NCBI RefSeq assembly: GCF_913773735.1
Contig: NZ_CAJYEB010000016.1
Location: forward strand, 37,520-101,519
DNA length: 64,000 nucleotides
Reading direction: 5' to 3'
Source of the DNA: an uncultured Massilia sp.
Lineage (GTDB): Bacteria; Pseudomonadota; Gammaproteobacteria; Burkholderiales; Burkholderiaceae_D
Numbering within the stretch: position 1 is the stretch's first letter; the number at the start of each line of letters is the position of its first letter. Below the pieces are notes generated by a model. That model was given only the letters and a program-made list of their open reading frames with translations. It did no database searches and was not told where the DNA came from. Shown here in pieces: positions 45,016-53,939 of the stretch. A program made the translations under genes and the position numbers.

Positions 45016-45855
45016 ATGCTGATCTTCCTCGCATTCCTCTACTTTTGCGTCGCGTGCGGCCTGATCTGGCTGGCCGCGTTCCCGGCCGGACGCGCCGCCC
45101 TGCTGCAATGCCTGGGCATGCTGCAGCGGCGCCTGCTGTGGCGGGCCGGCGGCTGGGGCCGTGCCGGCGGGGCCACGGTGCAGGCCGGCTGGTCCGGCGC
45201 ACGCCTGCGCCTGCGCGACGTGCGCTTGGCGCTGCGGCGCCACCGCGTCCTGTGCGCGATCGGCGTACCGCTGGTACTGGTCCCCTCGCTGCTGGCCCTG
45301 CTGATGCGCCGTCCCGACATGCTGCCCGGCGAGGTGCCGCGCGATGCCGTCGTCGACCCGCAGGTGGCCGCGCTGCTCCAGGGCGAGCGCCTGGTGCCGC
45401 CGGCGGCGTTGCCGCCGCTGGCCTTCACCACGCGCGAGGTGGAGCTGGTGCGGCCGATGCTGGTGGACGCGTCGCGCAACTGGGGCCTGCTGCATCCGGA
45501 CTTCAGCCAGCGCCTGTTGCTCCTGTTTCGCATCATGAAGGAACGGCACGGCTACGAGATGGCGCTGCTGGAGGGCTACCGCAGTCCGGCGCGCCAGGAC
45601 CTGCTGGCGCGCATGGGATCGCAGGTGACGAACGCGCGCGCCTTCCAGAGCTGGCACCAGTACGGCCTGGCGGCCGACTGCGCGTTCTGGCGCGATGGCA
45701 GGCTGGTGATTTCCGAAAAGGACCCGTGGGCGATGCGCGGCTACCAGCTGTACGGCGAGGTGGCCGAGTCGCTGGGCCTCACCTGGGGCGGGCGCTGGAC
45801 CATGATGGATTTCGGCCATGCCGAGCTGCGCCTGCGCGGCGTGATGCGGCGCTGA
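45016..45855 (+). CDS. M15-family metallopeptidase, membrane anchored
   Basis: 279 residues. Two N-terminal hydrophobic helices (LIFLAFLYFCVACGLIWLAAF, VLCAIGVPLVLVPSLLALLM) anchor a periplasmic domain of the L-Ala-D-Glu/D-Ala-D-Ala peptidase type. Zinc ligands are visible: SWHQYGLAADCAF (His about 214, Asp about 221) and DFGHAEL (His about 268). The nearby LLEGYRSPARQ matches the family. It lies directly before tssM, so it may open peptidoglycan for assembly of the secretion apparatus, as TagX does in Acinetobacter; that role is inference. Confidence 0.87.
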   Translation: MLIFLAFLYFCVACGLIWLAAFPAGRAALLQCLGMLQRRLLWRAGGWGRAGGATVQAGWSGARLRLRDVRLALRRHRVLCAIGVPLVLVPSLLALLMRRPDMLPGEVPRDAVVDPQVAALLQGERLVPPAALPPLAFTTREVELVRPMLVDASRNWGLLHPDFSQRLLLLFRIMKERHGYEMALLEGYRSPARQDLLARMGSQVTNARAFQSWHQYGLAADCAFWRDGRLVISEKDPWAMRGYQLYGEVAESLGLTWGGRWTMMDFGHAELRLRGVMRR

Positions 45856-45861
45856 CGCCCG

Positions 45862-45879
45862 GGCACGCGCAAGCGTGCC
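45862..45879 (+). promoter_or_regulatory. Hairpin between the peptidase gene and tssM
   Basis: GGCACGC and GCGTGCC pair perfectly around a GCAA (GNRA) tetraloop just after the peptidase stop. No T tract follows, so it looks like an mRNA-stabilising or processing hairpin rather than a terminator. Confidence 0.5.
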
Positions 45880-45921
45880 ATGGCCGTGCTTGTCTCATCT
45901 CAAATTTTCGGTGAGGAAATA

Positions 45922-46014
45922 ATGCCAGACTTGCCGACGGTAATCACATCATCGAGCGAACGATTATGGCCCGACTCTGGCAGTTTCTCACCGACCGGCG
46001 CGTGCTGGCCGTGA
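45922..46014 (+). CDS. Possible leader ORF overlapping the start of tssM
   Basis: A 30-codon frame (MPDLPTVITSSS...) starts with a strong GAGGAAAT site 4 bases upstream and ends 49 bases inside tssM in another frame. The tssM start itself has only a weak purine run. It could couple translation to tssM or be chance. Composition gives no family. Confidence 0.3.
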   Translation: MPDLPTVITSSSERLWPDSGSFSPTGACWP

Positions 46015-49000
46015 CCGGCATCGTCGCGTTGGCCGTCCTGGCGGCATGTGTGTGGACGGATTCCGACGCGCCAGAGGATGCCGTGCTCTGGATCCTGCTG
46101 GCGGGCCTGCTGGGGCTGGCCGGCTGGGGCATCTGGCGCCTGCTGCGCGCCTGGCGCGCGCGCCGCGCCGCGGCCGCCCTCGGCGCGGCGCTGGCGGACG
46201 GCATCGGCAAGGATGGCGTGGCCGACGCCACGGCGCCGGGCGGCAGCGAGGCGGCCGTGCTGCGCAAGGGCATGCTGGAAGCGATCAATACCATCAAGAC
46301 GTCCAAGCTGGGCCTGACGCGTGGCGCGGCGGCGCTGTATGAATTGCCCTGGTATATGATTATCGGCAACCCGGCAGCCGGCAAGAGCAGCGCCATCAAG
46401 CATTCGGGCCTGACCTTCCCGATCCCGGGCAGCAAGGCCGTGCAGGGCGTGGGCGGCACCCGCAACTGCGACTGGTTCTTCACCACCGACGGCATCCTGC
46501 TCGACACCGCGGGTCGCTACGCCGTCTTCGACGTCGACCGCGCCGAGTGGTTCGGCTTCCTCGACCTGCTGCGCCGGCACCGTCCGCGCGCGCCGATCAA
46601 CGGCATCCTGATCGCGGTCAGTGTCGCCGAACTGGGCGGCGGCGACCCGGCCGCGTCGATCGAGCTGGCCAAGAGCCTGCGCACGCGGGTGCAGGAATTG
46701 ACGGAACACCTGGGCGTGCATGCGCCGGTCTACGTGATCTTCACCAAGGCCGACCTGATCGCCGGCTTCGCCGACTTCTTCCACGACAGCGAGCGCGGCG
46801 AACGCGAGCGGGTCTGGGGCGCCACGCTGCGCTACAACCGGCGCAGCACGCCGGTCGACGTGCTGGGCTTCTTCGACCGTCACTTCGACGAGCTGTACGA
46901 CGGCCTCAAGGAAATGCGCCTGGCCAGCATGGCCGGCAACCGCAGCGCCGCGCCGCGTCCCGGCGTGTTCACGTTCCCGCTGGAATTCGTAGCGCTCAAG
47001 CCGCAGCTGCGCGCCTTCCTGGCCACGCTGTTCGAGGAAAACACCTGGCAGTTCAAGCCGGTGTTCCGCGGCTTCTACTTCACCAGCGCGCTGCAGGAAG
47101 GCGCGCTGGAAAACCAGTCGTCGCGCCGCGTGGCGGCCCGCTTCGACCTGGCGCTGCACCCGTCCGGCGCGCGCGCGGGAGGCAAGGACGGACGCGGCGA
47201 GGTGCACGACGAGGGACGCAACGGGGGGCGCGACGAAGCGCCCAACGACGCGCACAATGACGCGCACAACGACGAACAGTCGGGCTACTTCCTGCTGCAG
47301 CTGTTCCGCAAGGTGATCTTCGCCGACCGCGACCTGGTCAAGCGCTACACCAGCCCGGCGGCGGCGCGCCTGAAGGTCGGCGTGTTCTTCGCGGCCACCA
47401 TCCTGCTGGGCTGCGCGCTGGGCGGCTGGAGCTGGTCGTACATGGGCAACCGGCAACTGGTCGCGAACGTCCGTGCCGACCTCGACAAGGTGAGCAAGCT
47501 GCAGGCGCGGCGCGCCGACCTGCAGTCGCGCCTGGAGGCACTGGAAATCCTGCAGGACCGCATCGTCCAGCTGGAACGCTATCGCACCGACCGGCCGCTG
47601 GCGCTGTCCTTCGGCCTGTACCAGGGCGCGGCGCTGGAGCGCAAGCTGCGCGACGAATACTTCGCCGGCGTGCGCGAGGTGATGGTGCTGCCGGTGGCCG
47701 CCGCGCTGGAAAGCCTGCTCGCCGAGATGAACGCCAATGCCGCCCAGCTCGACCCCGACGCGCGCGCCACGCCGGCGGTCCGGCCCGGTCAGGACTACCA
47801 GGCCATCTCGGCGACCAACGTCGGCGATGCGTACAACGCGCTGAAGACCTACCTGATGTTGGCCGACAAGAGCCATGCGGAGCCCGGCCACCTGAACGAC
47901 CAGCTGACGCGCTACTGGCGCGGCTGGCTGGAGGCGAACCGCGGCGCCATGCCGAAGGAGCAGATGATCCGCAGCGCCGAGCGCCTGCTGACCTTCGTGC
48001 TGGCGCATGGCGACGATCCGGCCTGGCCGCAGATCACGCCGAAGCTGAGCCTGCTCGACAGCGCGCGCGAGAACCTGCGCCGCGTGGTGCGCGGCACGCC
48101 GGCGCGCGAGCGCGTGTACGCCGACATCCGCACCCGCGCCGCGACCCGCTTCCCGGCCATGACGGTCGCGCGCATCGTCGGCGAGCAGGACCAGGCGCTC
48201 GTCGTCGGCAGCCATGCCGTCAGCGGCGCGTTCACCCGCGACGCCTGGGAAAAGTTCGTCCAGGGCGCGATCCGCGACGCTTCCTCGAAGGAGCTGCAGA
48301 GCAGCGACTGGGTGCTCAAGAGCGTGGCCAAGGACGACCTGACGCTGGAAGGCAGCCCGGAGCAGGTGCAGAAGGCCCTGGTCGAGATGTACAAGCTCGA
48401 CTATGCGCGCGAATGGAGCAAATTCGTGCAGGGCGTGACGATCGCCGACCTGGACGGCTTCGACGCCAGCGTGCGGGCGATGAACCGCCTGGGCGATCCG
48501 CAATCGTCGCCGCTGGCCCGGGTGCTCGGCACGGTGCACGAGCAGACCGTCTGGGACGACCCGGCCCAGGCGCGCGTCGACACCGTCAAGCTCAAGCGCG
48601 GCGTGCTGGGCTGGTTCCGCGAAGTGGTGCTGCGCCAGGCGCCGTCCGGCGCGCGCCAGCTGGCCGATGCCGCCGGTCCGCTGCCGCTGGGCGGCATCCC
48701 CGTGGCCGGTCCCGTGGGGCGCGAATTCGCTGGCGTCGCGCGCCTGGTCGGGGTCAAGGAGCGCGACGCCTCGCTGATGACCGGCTACCTCGACGCGCTG
48801 TCGAAACTGCGCAGCCGCCTGAACGCGCTGAAGAACCAGGGCGACCCCGGCCCCGGCGCCAAGCAGCTGATGCAGCAGACGCTGGAGGGCAGCGGTTCCG
48901 AACTGGCCGACGCGCTGAAGTACGTCGACGAGCAGATGCTGACCGGGATGAGCGATGGCCAGAAGCAGATGCTGCGTCCGCTGCTGGTGCGCCCCCTGGT

Positions 49001-49829
49001 ACAGACCTTCGCGATGATCGTGCTGCCGTCGGAATCCGAGATCAACAAGACCTGGCAGGCCCAGGTCGTCGAGCCGTTCCGCACTTCGCTGATGGCCAAG
49101 TACCCGTTCGCGCCCGGCTCGCAGATCCAGGCCACGCCGGCCGAGATCGGCCAAGTGTTCGGTCCCGAGGGCGCCGTCGCCAGGTTCGTCGGCACGACCA
49201 TGGGACCGCTGGTGGTGCGTCGCGGCGACGTGCTGGCGAGCCGCACCTGGGCCGACATCGGCATCACGCTGTCGCCGCAGGCCGTCAGCGGCTTTCCCGG
49301 CTGGATCGCGCCGCTGTCGGCCAACGGCGTCGCCGCCGCCGCCGACAACGGGCCGCAGACCGTGTTCCAGCTGCTGCCGCTGCCGGCGCCGGGCGTCACC
49401 GAGTACACGATCGAGATCGACGGCCAGCAGCTGCGCTACCGGAACACGCCGCCGGCCTGGGTGAACATGGTGCACCCGGGGCCGCAGGCCGCGGGCGGGG
49501 CCAGGATCAGCGCCGTCACCTTCGACGGCCGCACCGTCGAGCTGTTCAACGTGCCGGGCCAGTTCGGACTGCAGAAGATGATCGAGGCGGCCGCCAACAA
49601 GCGGGTCGACGCGGGCACCCACGAGCTGCGCTGGAGCGCCGGCAACGTGGCGGTGGCCGTCAACCTGAAGCGCGTCAGCAGCGCCGGCAGCGGTGCGGAC
49701 GCGCAGGCCAGCCGGGGCTTCAACGGCCTGCGCCTGCCCGAGGCGATCGTGGGCCGCCAGGCCGCTGGCGTCGGCGCCGCGGCGCCGGTGGCGGCGACCG
49801 CCGGCACGGCAGCCGGAGCGGCGCAATGA
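45966..49829 (+). CDS. tssM: Type VI secretion membrane component TssM (IcmF)
   Basis: 1287-residue inner-membrane protein linking baseplate to the outer-membrane lipoprotein TssJ. Two N-terminal helices (VLAVTGIVALAVLAACVW, AVLWILLAGLLGLAGWGIW), a cytoplasmic NTPase domain with Walker A GNPAAGKSS, then a third helix (VGVFFAATILLGCALGGWSW) and a large periplasmic IcmF-related domain ending in an Ala-rich tail. Insert near residues 405-435 is Asp/Asn/His-rich low complexity. Stop overlaps tagF by 4 bases. Confidence 0.96.
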   Translation: MARLWQFLTDRRVLAVTGIVALAVLAACVWTDSDAPEDAVLWILLAGLLGLAGWGIWRLLRAWRARRAAAALGAALADGIGKDGVADATAPGGSEAAVLRKGMLEAINTIKTSKLGLTRGAAALYELPWYMIIGNPAAGKSSAIKHSGLTFPIPGSKAVQGVGGTRNCDWFFTTDGILLDTAGRYAVFDVDRAEWFGFLDLLRRHRPRAPINGILIAVSVAELGGGDPAASIELAKSLRTRVQELTEHLGVHAPVYVIFTKADLIAGFADFFHDSERGERERVWGATLRYNRRSTPVDVLGFFDRHFDELYDGLKEMRLASMAGNRSAAPRPGVFTFPLEFVALKPQLRAFLATLFEENTWQFKPVFRGFYFTSALQEGALENQSSRRVAARFDLALHPSGARAGGKDGRGEVHDEGRNGGRDEAPNDAHNDAHNDEQSGYFLLQLFRKVIFADRDLVKRYTSPAAARLKVGVFFAATILLGCALGGWSWSYMGNRQLVANVRADLDKVSKLQARRADLQSRLEALEILQDRIVQLERYRTDRPLALSFGLYQGAALERKLRDEYFAGVREVMVLPVAAALESLLAEMNANAAQLDPDARATPAVRPGQDYQAISATNVGDAYNALKTYLMLADKSHAEPGHLNDQLTRYWRGWLEANRGAMPKEQMIRSAERLLTFVLAHGDDPAWPQITPKLSLLDSARENLRRVVRGTPARERVYADIRTRAATRFPAMTVARIVGEQDQALVVGSHAVSGAFTRDAWEKFVQGAIRDASSKELQSSDWVLKSVAKDDLTLEGSPEQVQKALVEMYKLDYAREWSKFVQGVTIADLDGFDASVRAMNRLGDPQSSPLARVLGTVHEQTVWDDPAQARVDTVKLKRGVLGWFREVVLRQAPSGARQLADAAGPLPLGGIPVAGPVGREFAGVARLVGVKERDASLMTGYLDALSKLRSRLNALKNQGDPGPGAKQLMQQTLEGSGSELADALKYVDEQMLTGMSDGQKQMLRPLLVRPLVQTFAMIVLPSESEINKTWQAQVVEPFRTSLMAKYPFAPGSQIQATPAEIGQVFGPEGAVARFVGTTMGPLVVRRGDVLASRTWADIGITLSPQAVSGFPGWIAPLSANGVAAAADNGPQTVFQLLPLPAPGVTEYTIEIDGQQLRYRNTPPAWVNMVHPGPQAAGGARISAVTFDGRTVELFNVPGQFGLQKMIEAAANKRVDAGTHELRWSAGNVAVAVNLKRVSSAGSGADAQASRGFNGLRLPEAIVGRQAAGVGAAAPVAATAGTAAGAAQ

Positions 49830-50800
49830 ACCGGCCGGCGGTCCGCGCCGGCGCCGGCCGCATCGGCTACTTCGGCAAGCTGCCGGCGCGCGGCGACTTC
49901 GTCAAGCTGGCCGACGACCATCCGGTGCTGGCCATGCTGGACGACTGGCTGGTCCAGGTCATGACGCGCCTGCCGGCGGATGCGCGCTGGAAGCTGAACT
50001 ACGACGCCATGGCGCCGGTCAGCTTCGCCTTCGTCGGCCCCGGCCGGCGCCACGCGCTGGCCGGCCACCTGGTCGCCAGCCACGACCAGTCCGGGCGCCG
50101 CTTCCCGTTCCTGATGATGCGTACCGTCGACGTGCCCGATCCGGGCGGCTTCGCGGCGCGCTGCCCGCTGGCCTTCGCGCCGTTGTGGCGCTACCTGGAA
50201 GGCATGGCGCCGCGCGTGCGCGACAGCGTCGATCCGGCGCCGCACCTGAACGCGCTGGCCGACGCCCAGGTCGAGTTGGGCGAGCACGAGGCCGCGCTGA
50301 CCGAGTTCCTGGCCGTGGCGACGGTCGGCAAGCTCTCGTCCGACCTCGCGCTGGCGGCCAACCGCATGATCCTCGGCCTGGGCCTGCTGCTGCAGCCGGT
50401 GATGCACAGCCGGCCGGCGGCGCTGCAGAAAAGCCTCGTGCTGCCGCTGCCGCCGGCGTCCGGCCCGTGCCATGCGACCGCCGCATTCTGGCTCGAGCTG
50501 GTGACGCCCTTCATCCGCCGCAGCGGCTTCGACCTGGCGCTGTTCCTGACCACGGTGCGCGGGCGCCCGTCGCTGGTGGTGGGATTCGGCGGCGAGGCGG
50601 CCGGCACGCTGCATGCGCTGGTCGATCCGCTGGTGGCGCTGGAGCACCAGGTGCACCTCGACGACAACGACTGGATCGACGAGCAGCTCGGCATCGACAT
50701 CGACGTGCGCGCCCTGGCCAGCTACCTCGAGCAGCCGATGCTGCCGCTGCGCCTGGCGCGCGAACTGTTCCTGAAAACCTTCATCGGAGCCGCCGCGTGA
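49826..50800 (+). CDS. tagF: Type VI secretion-associated protein TagF
   Basis: 324 residues. The start GRIGYFGKLPARGDFVKLADDHP is the TagF/ImpM signature, with WKLNYDAMAPVSFAFVGPG and RRFPFLMM following. In Pseudomonas TagF represses assembly post-translationally. It overlaps tssM and the OmpA-family gene by 4 bases each, implying coupled expression. The matching Fha/PpkA/PppA partners are not in this window. Confidence 0.92.
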   Translation: MNRPAVRAGAGRIGYFGKLPARGDFVKLADDHPVLAMLDDWLVQVMTRLPADARWKLNYDAMAPVSFAFVGPGRRHALAGHLVASHDQSGRRFPFLMMRTVDVPDPGGFAARCPLAFAPLWRYLEGMAPRVRDSVDPAPHLNALADAQVELGEHEAALTEFLAVATVGKLSSDLALAANRMILGLGLLLQPVMHSRPAALQKSLVLPLPPASGPCHATAAFWLELVTPFIRRSGFDLALFLTTVRGRPSLVVGFGGEAAGTLHALVDPLVALEHQVHLDDNDWIDEQLGIDIDVRALASYLEQPMLPLRLARELFLKTFIGAAA

Positions 50801-51573
50801 ATCCCAAGTCCCTGATCCTGCTGCTCGCCTGCGCCAGCGCCCTCGGTCCTGCCGTCGCTTCGGCCGATCCCGCGCAGGCGCCTGCCCCGATCGTCGTCTC
50901 CGGCACCGTCGGCGACGACGCCGCCAAGGCCGCGCTGCTGGCGCGCCTGCGCGCACTGTACGGCGCCGCGCGCGTGGTCGACCAGCTGGCCGTCGGGCGC
51001 GTCACCACGCCGCCCGACTGGAACGAGCACGTGGCCCGGCTGATCGGCCCGAGCCTGAAGCTCGTCAGCCGCGGCCAGTTGCAGGTCGACGGCACCAGCG
51101 TCAGCCTGCGCGGCGACGTCGCCAGCGAGGCGCAGCGCCAGCAGGTCGCATCCGAACTGGCGCTGGGCCTGGACGCCGGCTACACCGTCAACAACGGCCT
51201 GCGCGTGGCAGCGTCGGAGCAGGGCATGCTCGACAGCGTGCTGGCCGACCGCATCATCGAATTCGAATCCGGCAAGGCGACGCTGGCCGACTCCGGCAAG
51301 CTCATCCTCGACCAGATGAGCGACGTGCTGTTACGCCTGAAGGACAAGAAGGTCGAGGTCATCGGCCACACCGACAATGCCGGATCGCGCGCCGGCAACC
51401 TGTCGCTGAGCCAGGCGCGCGCCGAGGCCGTCAAGGCCTACGTGGCGGCGCGCGGCGTCGCGCCCGACATGATCGCCGTCTCCGGCGAAGGCCCGGACCG
51501 CCCCGTGGCCGACAACCGCACTCCGGAAGGCCGCGCCCGCAACCGCCGCATCGAGTTCAAGGTCGTCCAATAA
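50797..51573 (+). CDS. OmpA-family protein of the type VI locus
   Basis: 258 residues from a GTG start that overlaps the tagF stop (GTGA). Signal peptide (LILLLACASALGPAVASA), BON-like segments (VVSGTVGDDAAKAALLARLRAL, LQVDGTSVSLRGDV) and a C-terminal OmpA peptidoglycan-binding domain (IIEFESGKATL, VEVIGHTDNAGS, RNRRIEFKV). TssL here lacks a peptidoglycan-binding extension, so this protein may supply cell-wall anchoring, as TagL-type proteins do; that is inference. Confidence 0.88.
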   Translation: MNPKSLILLLACASALGPAVASADPAQAPAPIVVSGTVGDDAAKAALLARLRALYGAARVVDQLAVGRVTTPPDWNEHVARLIGPSLKLVSRGQLQVDGTSVSLRGDVASEAQRQQVASELALGLDAGYTVNNGLRVAASEQGMLDSVLADRIIEFESGKATLADSGKLILDQMSDVLLRLKDKKVEVIGHTDNAGSRAGNLSLSQARAEAVKAYVAARGVAPDMIAVSGEGPDRPVADNRTPEGRARNRRIEFKVVQ

Positions 51574-51610
51574 GCCGAACGGCGTCACGGCCGGATCCCG
51601 GACGCATCCC

Positions 51611-51635
51611 GCCGCCGCATCGGGCGGCTTTTTTT
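51611..51635 (+). terminator. Rho-independent terminator after the OmpA-family gene
   Basis: GCCGCC and GGCGGC pair around GCATCG and are followed by seven T residues. It closes the M15-tssM-tagF-ompA transcript before the convergent tssJ/K/L block. Confidence 0.9.
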
Positions 51636-51708
51636 CATCGAGAAAATAGCTTCAGAGCACATCCCTTCCGGAAATCGTGCCCTGACCCTGACGCAGAGAC
51701 ATTGCCAA

Positions 51709-51743
51709 AAACCGGGCTCTGACCCCGGCTCTGACCCCGGTTT
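51709..51743. repeat. Palindromic repeat with tandem 12-mers
   Basis: AAACCGGG and CCCGGTTT form an inverted repeat enclosing two exact tandem copies of GGCTCTGACCCC. It sits in the convergent gap between the OmpA-family gene and tssL. It has the look of a dispersed intergenic repeat, but only one copy was found in the window. Confidence 0.6.
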
Positions 51744-51751
51744 GAGGGGGA

Positions 51752-52504
51752 TCAGGGGAGGGTGATGGTCACGTTGGCGGAGCGGGGCGGGAGTTTGACG
51801 AGGTCGTTGTAGGCGGCCAGGGTGGTCGTCGTTTCGTGGGCCAGTGCGGTGCGCAGGCCCAGCCAGGCGCCCAGGCCGGCGAGGGCGAACACGGCGCTCA
51901 GCACCCACAGCGACACGTCGCCGCCCAGCTTGTGGGCGATCTGGTCGGGGCGCTCGGCGTGCGGGGCGAAGCCGCGGGTCTTGCCGCGCATGCGGGCGAT
52001 CTCGTCGCCCAGGCGCGCCGTCAGGTAGTTCAGCTTGTCCTTGCCGTCCAGCGCGAAGCGGCCCTCGAAGCCGAGCAGCAGGCACATGTGGTAGACCTCG
52101 AGCGCCTGCAGGTGCACGCTGCCCTTGGCGCGCAGGTCTTCCAGGCGCTGGAAGAAGTGTTCGCCGGCGAGCTGGTCGCCGAACAGGCGCAGTTGCAGGG
52201 GCCGGGTTTCCCAGGCGTCGCGGATGTCGTAGCCGGAGCGCAGGATGATCTCGTCGACGGCCGCGCAGAACGCGTACTTCGCGGCCGTCACGTCCTCGGC
52301 CGGGATGCCGTGGGCCTTGGCGTTGCGGTCGACGTCGCCGAGGAAGGCCGTCATGTGCTCGGCGAACGCGGTCTTGTCCTGCGGCCCGCAGCCGCTCTTG
52401 AGCAGGAACAGCGCATAGAAGCCGTCGACCATGATGTCGACGAGGGCGGGCGGGGCGGGCGGGGTGGCCGCGGCCTGGGCGCGGCGGTCGACGTGGGGTG
52501 TCAT
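51752..52504 (-). CDS. tssL: Type VI secretion component TssL (DotU)
   Basis: 250-residue inner-membrane partner of TssM. LVDIMVDGFYALFLLKSG, AKYAFCAAVDEIILRSGY and QLAGEHFFQRLE match the cytoplasmic DotU domain, followed by one C-terminal helix (LWVLSAVFALAGLGAWLGL). No OmpA-like extension is present. It overlaps tssK by 4 bases. Confidence 0.94.
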   Translation of the reverse strand: MTPHVDRRAQAAATPPAPPALVDIMVDGFYALFLLKSGCGPQDKTAFAEHMTAFLGDVDRNAKAHGIPAEDVTAAKYAFCAAVDEIILRSGYDIRDAWETRPLQLRLFGDQLAGEHFFQRLEDLRAKGSVHLQALEVYHMCLLLGFEGRFALDGKDKLNYLTARLGDEIARMRGKTRGFAPHAERPDQIAHKLGGDVSLWVLSAVFALAGLGAWLGLRTALAHETTTTLAAYNDLVKLPPRSANVTITLP

Positions 52505-53853
52505 GCTGCGATCGCTATCAGTTCGAGTTTGAGGTCGCGGATCCCGTTCGGCACGTAGATCGAGATCGCCTGGGCTTTCAACATGCAGTCGTACAGGACG
52601 CCGCGGTTCTCCAGCACGAAATACACCATGTCCGGCCGTACCGGCAGCGCCGCCGGCACCTGCGGCGCATGCGCCAGGCGCACGCCGGGCATGGCGGACA
52701 GCACCAGCTTGTCGACGTCCTCGGGCGCCCCGATCTTGAAGCGCAGCGGCACCACCTCGACCAGCTGCAGCGCCGGCAGGTCGGCCGCCACCCCCAGGTA
52801 CAGGGTCGTGTGCGCGTCGATCTTGCCCGAGTCGAGCGCGCCGAGGTGGTAGGACGGGCGCTCGTGCGCCAGCGCGATCGCGAAGTACTTCGACGAGATC
52901 ACGGTGTCGAGCAGCTCGCGCAGGATCGCGTCCAGGCGCGCGAACGCCGGGCCCGGGTCGTGGTGCGCGTAGGCCGGCAGGTCTTCCAGCCGGATGCCGC
53001 GCGAGAACGTCATCAGGCCGCCGGCCAGCGCCAGCAGGTCCTGGAACAGCCGCTCCGGATGCAGGTCCCGGTGGGCCAGGTAGTGGCCCAGCGCGGCGTG
53101 GCCGGCGCTGACCGTGTGCAGCAGCCAGAACGAGGCGACGTCGCCGCCGCGCAGCGCGATCACGTTGCGGCCCGGCTCGCGGTAGTGGCCGTACAGCGCA
53201 TGCACCTTGGCCAGCAGCTTTTCCATCAGGCGCACGAGGCGCGCATGCAGGCCGGGCGCGCCGTCGATCGACAGGCTGGGCGGCGTGAACGCCTGGTCGA
53301 TCTCGAAGCCGCCGGTCGCCACGCGGTGCAGCCGCACCAGCGGGACGCTGTCGTAGGCGTCGAGCGGTTCCAGGTCCGGCACCAGGCGCACGGTCTTGGT
53401 GAGGTAGGCGACCGGCGCCGGCGCGGATTCGCCGAACAGGTCGTCGGTGTCGTGCTCGCGCTGGCCGTAGCGCACCAGCTGCGCCGGCGCCGCGTCGCCG
53501 CGCGCCGCGCAGTTCTCGCCATGCAGCTTGAGCGCGGGCAGGGCGGCGTGGAAGGTGAGCGACTGCATGTCCGGCGGCAGGTCGCCCAGCCGCACCTGCT
53601 GCGGCAGCGGGTCCGGGCCGGGCGCGCGCACGATCTCGCCGTCGGGGAAGATCAGCGCCAGCTCGACCACGCGCAGGACGTCGGCCCTGAGCGCGTCGGC
53701 ATCGATCTCGAGCCGCCGCACGCCCCAGCAATATGGATGCAGCGCGCTGGCCGTCTCCCCCAGGCGCGCCTCGTGGTAGCGGTCCTGCTGCTGGAAATGC
53801 TGGGGGCGCAGGAACAGGCCTTCGCCCCACAAGACTTTCGCGGGTATGTTCAC
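52501..53853 (-). CDS. tssK: Type VI secretion baseplate protein TssK
   Basis: 450 residues of the ImpJ/VasE family. KVLWGEGLFLRPQHFQQQDRYHE is the diagnostic N-terminus; RPSYHLGALDSGKIDA and the C-terminal YVPNGIRDLKLELIAI also fit. It connects the baseplate to the TssJLM complex. It lies 86 bases after tssJ, in a tssJ-tssK-tssL minus-strand unit. Confidence 0.96.
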   Translation of the reverse strand: MNIPAKVLWGEGLFLRPQHFQQQDRYHEARLGETASALHPYCWGVRRLEIDADALRADVLRVVELALIFPDGEIVRAPGPDPLPQQVRLGDLPPDMQSLTFHAALPALKLHGENCAARGDAAPAQLVRYGQREHDTDDLFGESAPAPVAYLTKTVRLVPDLEPLDAYDSVPLVRLHRVATGGFEIDQAFTPPSLSIDGAPGLHARLVRLMEKLLAKVHALYGHYREPGRNVIALRGGDVASFWLLHTVSAGHAALGHYLAHRDLHPERLFQDLLALAGGLMTFSRGIRLEDLPAYAHHDPGPAFARLDAILRELLDTVISSKYFAIALAHERPSYHLGALDSGKIDAHTTLYLGVAADLPALQLVEVVPLRFKIGAPEDVDKLVLSAMPGVRLAHAPQVPAALPVRPDMVYFVLENRGVLYDCMLKAQAISIYVPNGIRDLKLELIAIAA

Positions 53854-53939
53854 GGGACTCTCCGGTTGGCCGCCACGCGACCGCAGTGCGCGGTAACGGT
53901 CGGCGACAGCGCTCTAGCTTGCTGGAAACTTTTGGGTAG

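Noticed and set aside
45900..49826. 1308-residue minus-strand open frame antisense to tssM
   Set aside because: The plus strand is a full TssM; the antisense product is compositionally biased without motifs.
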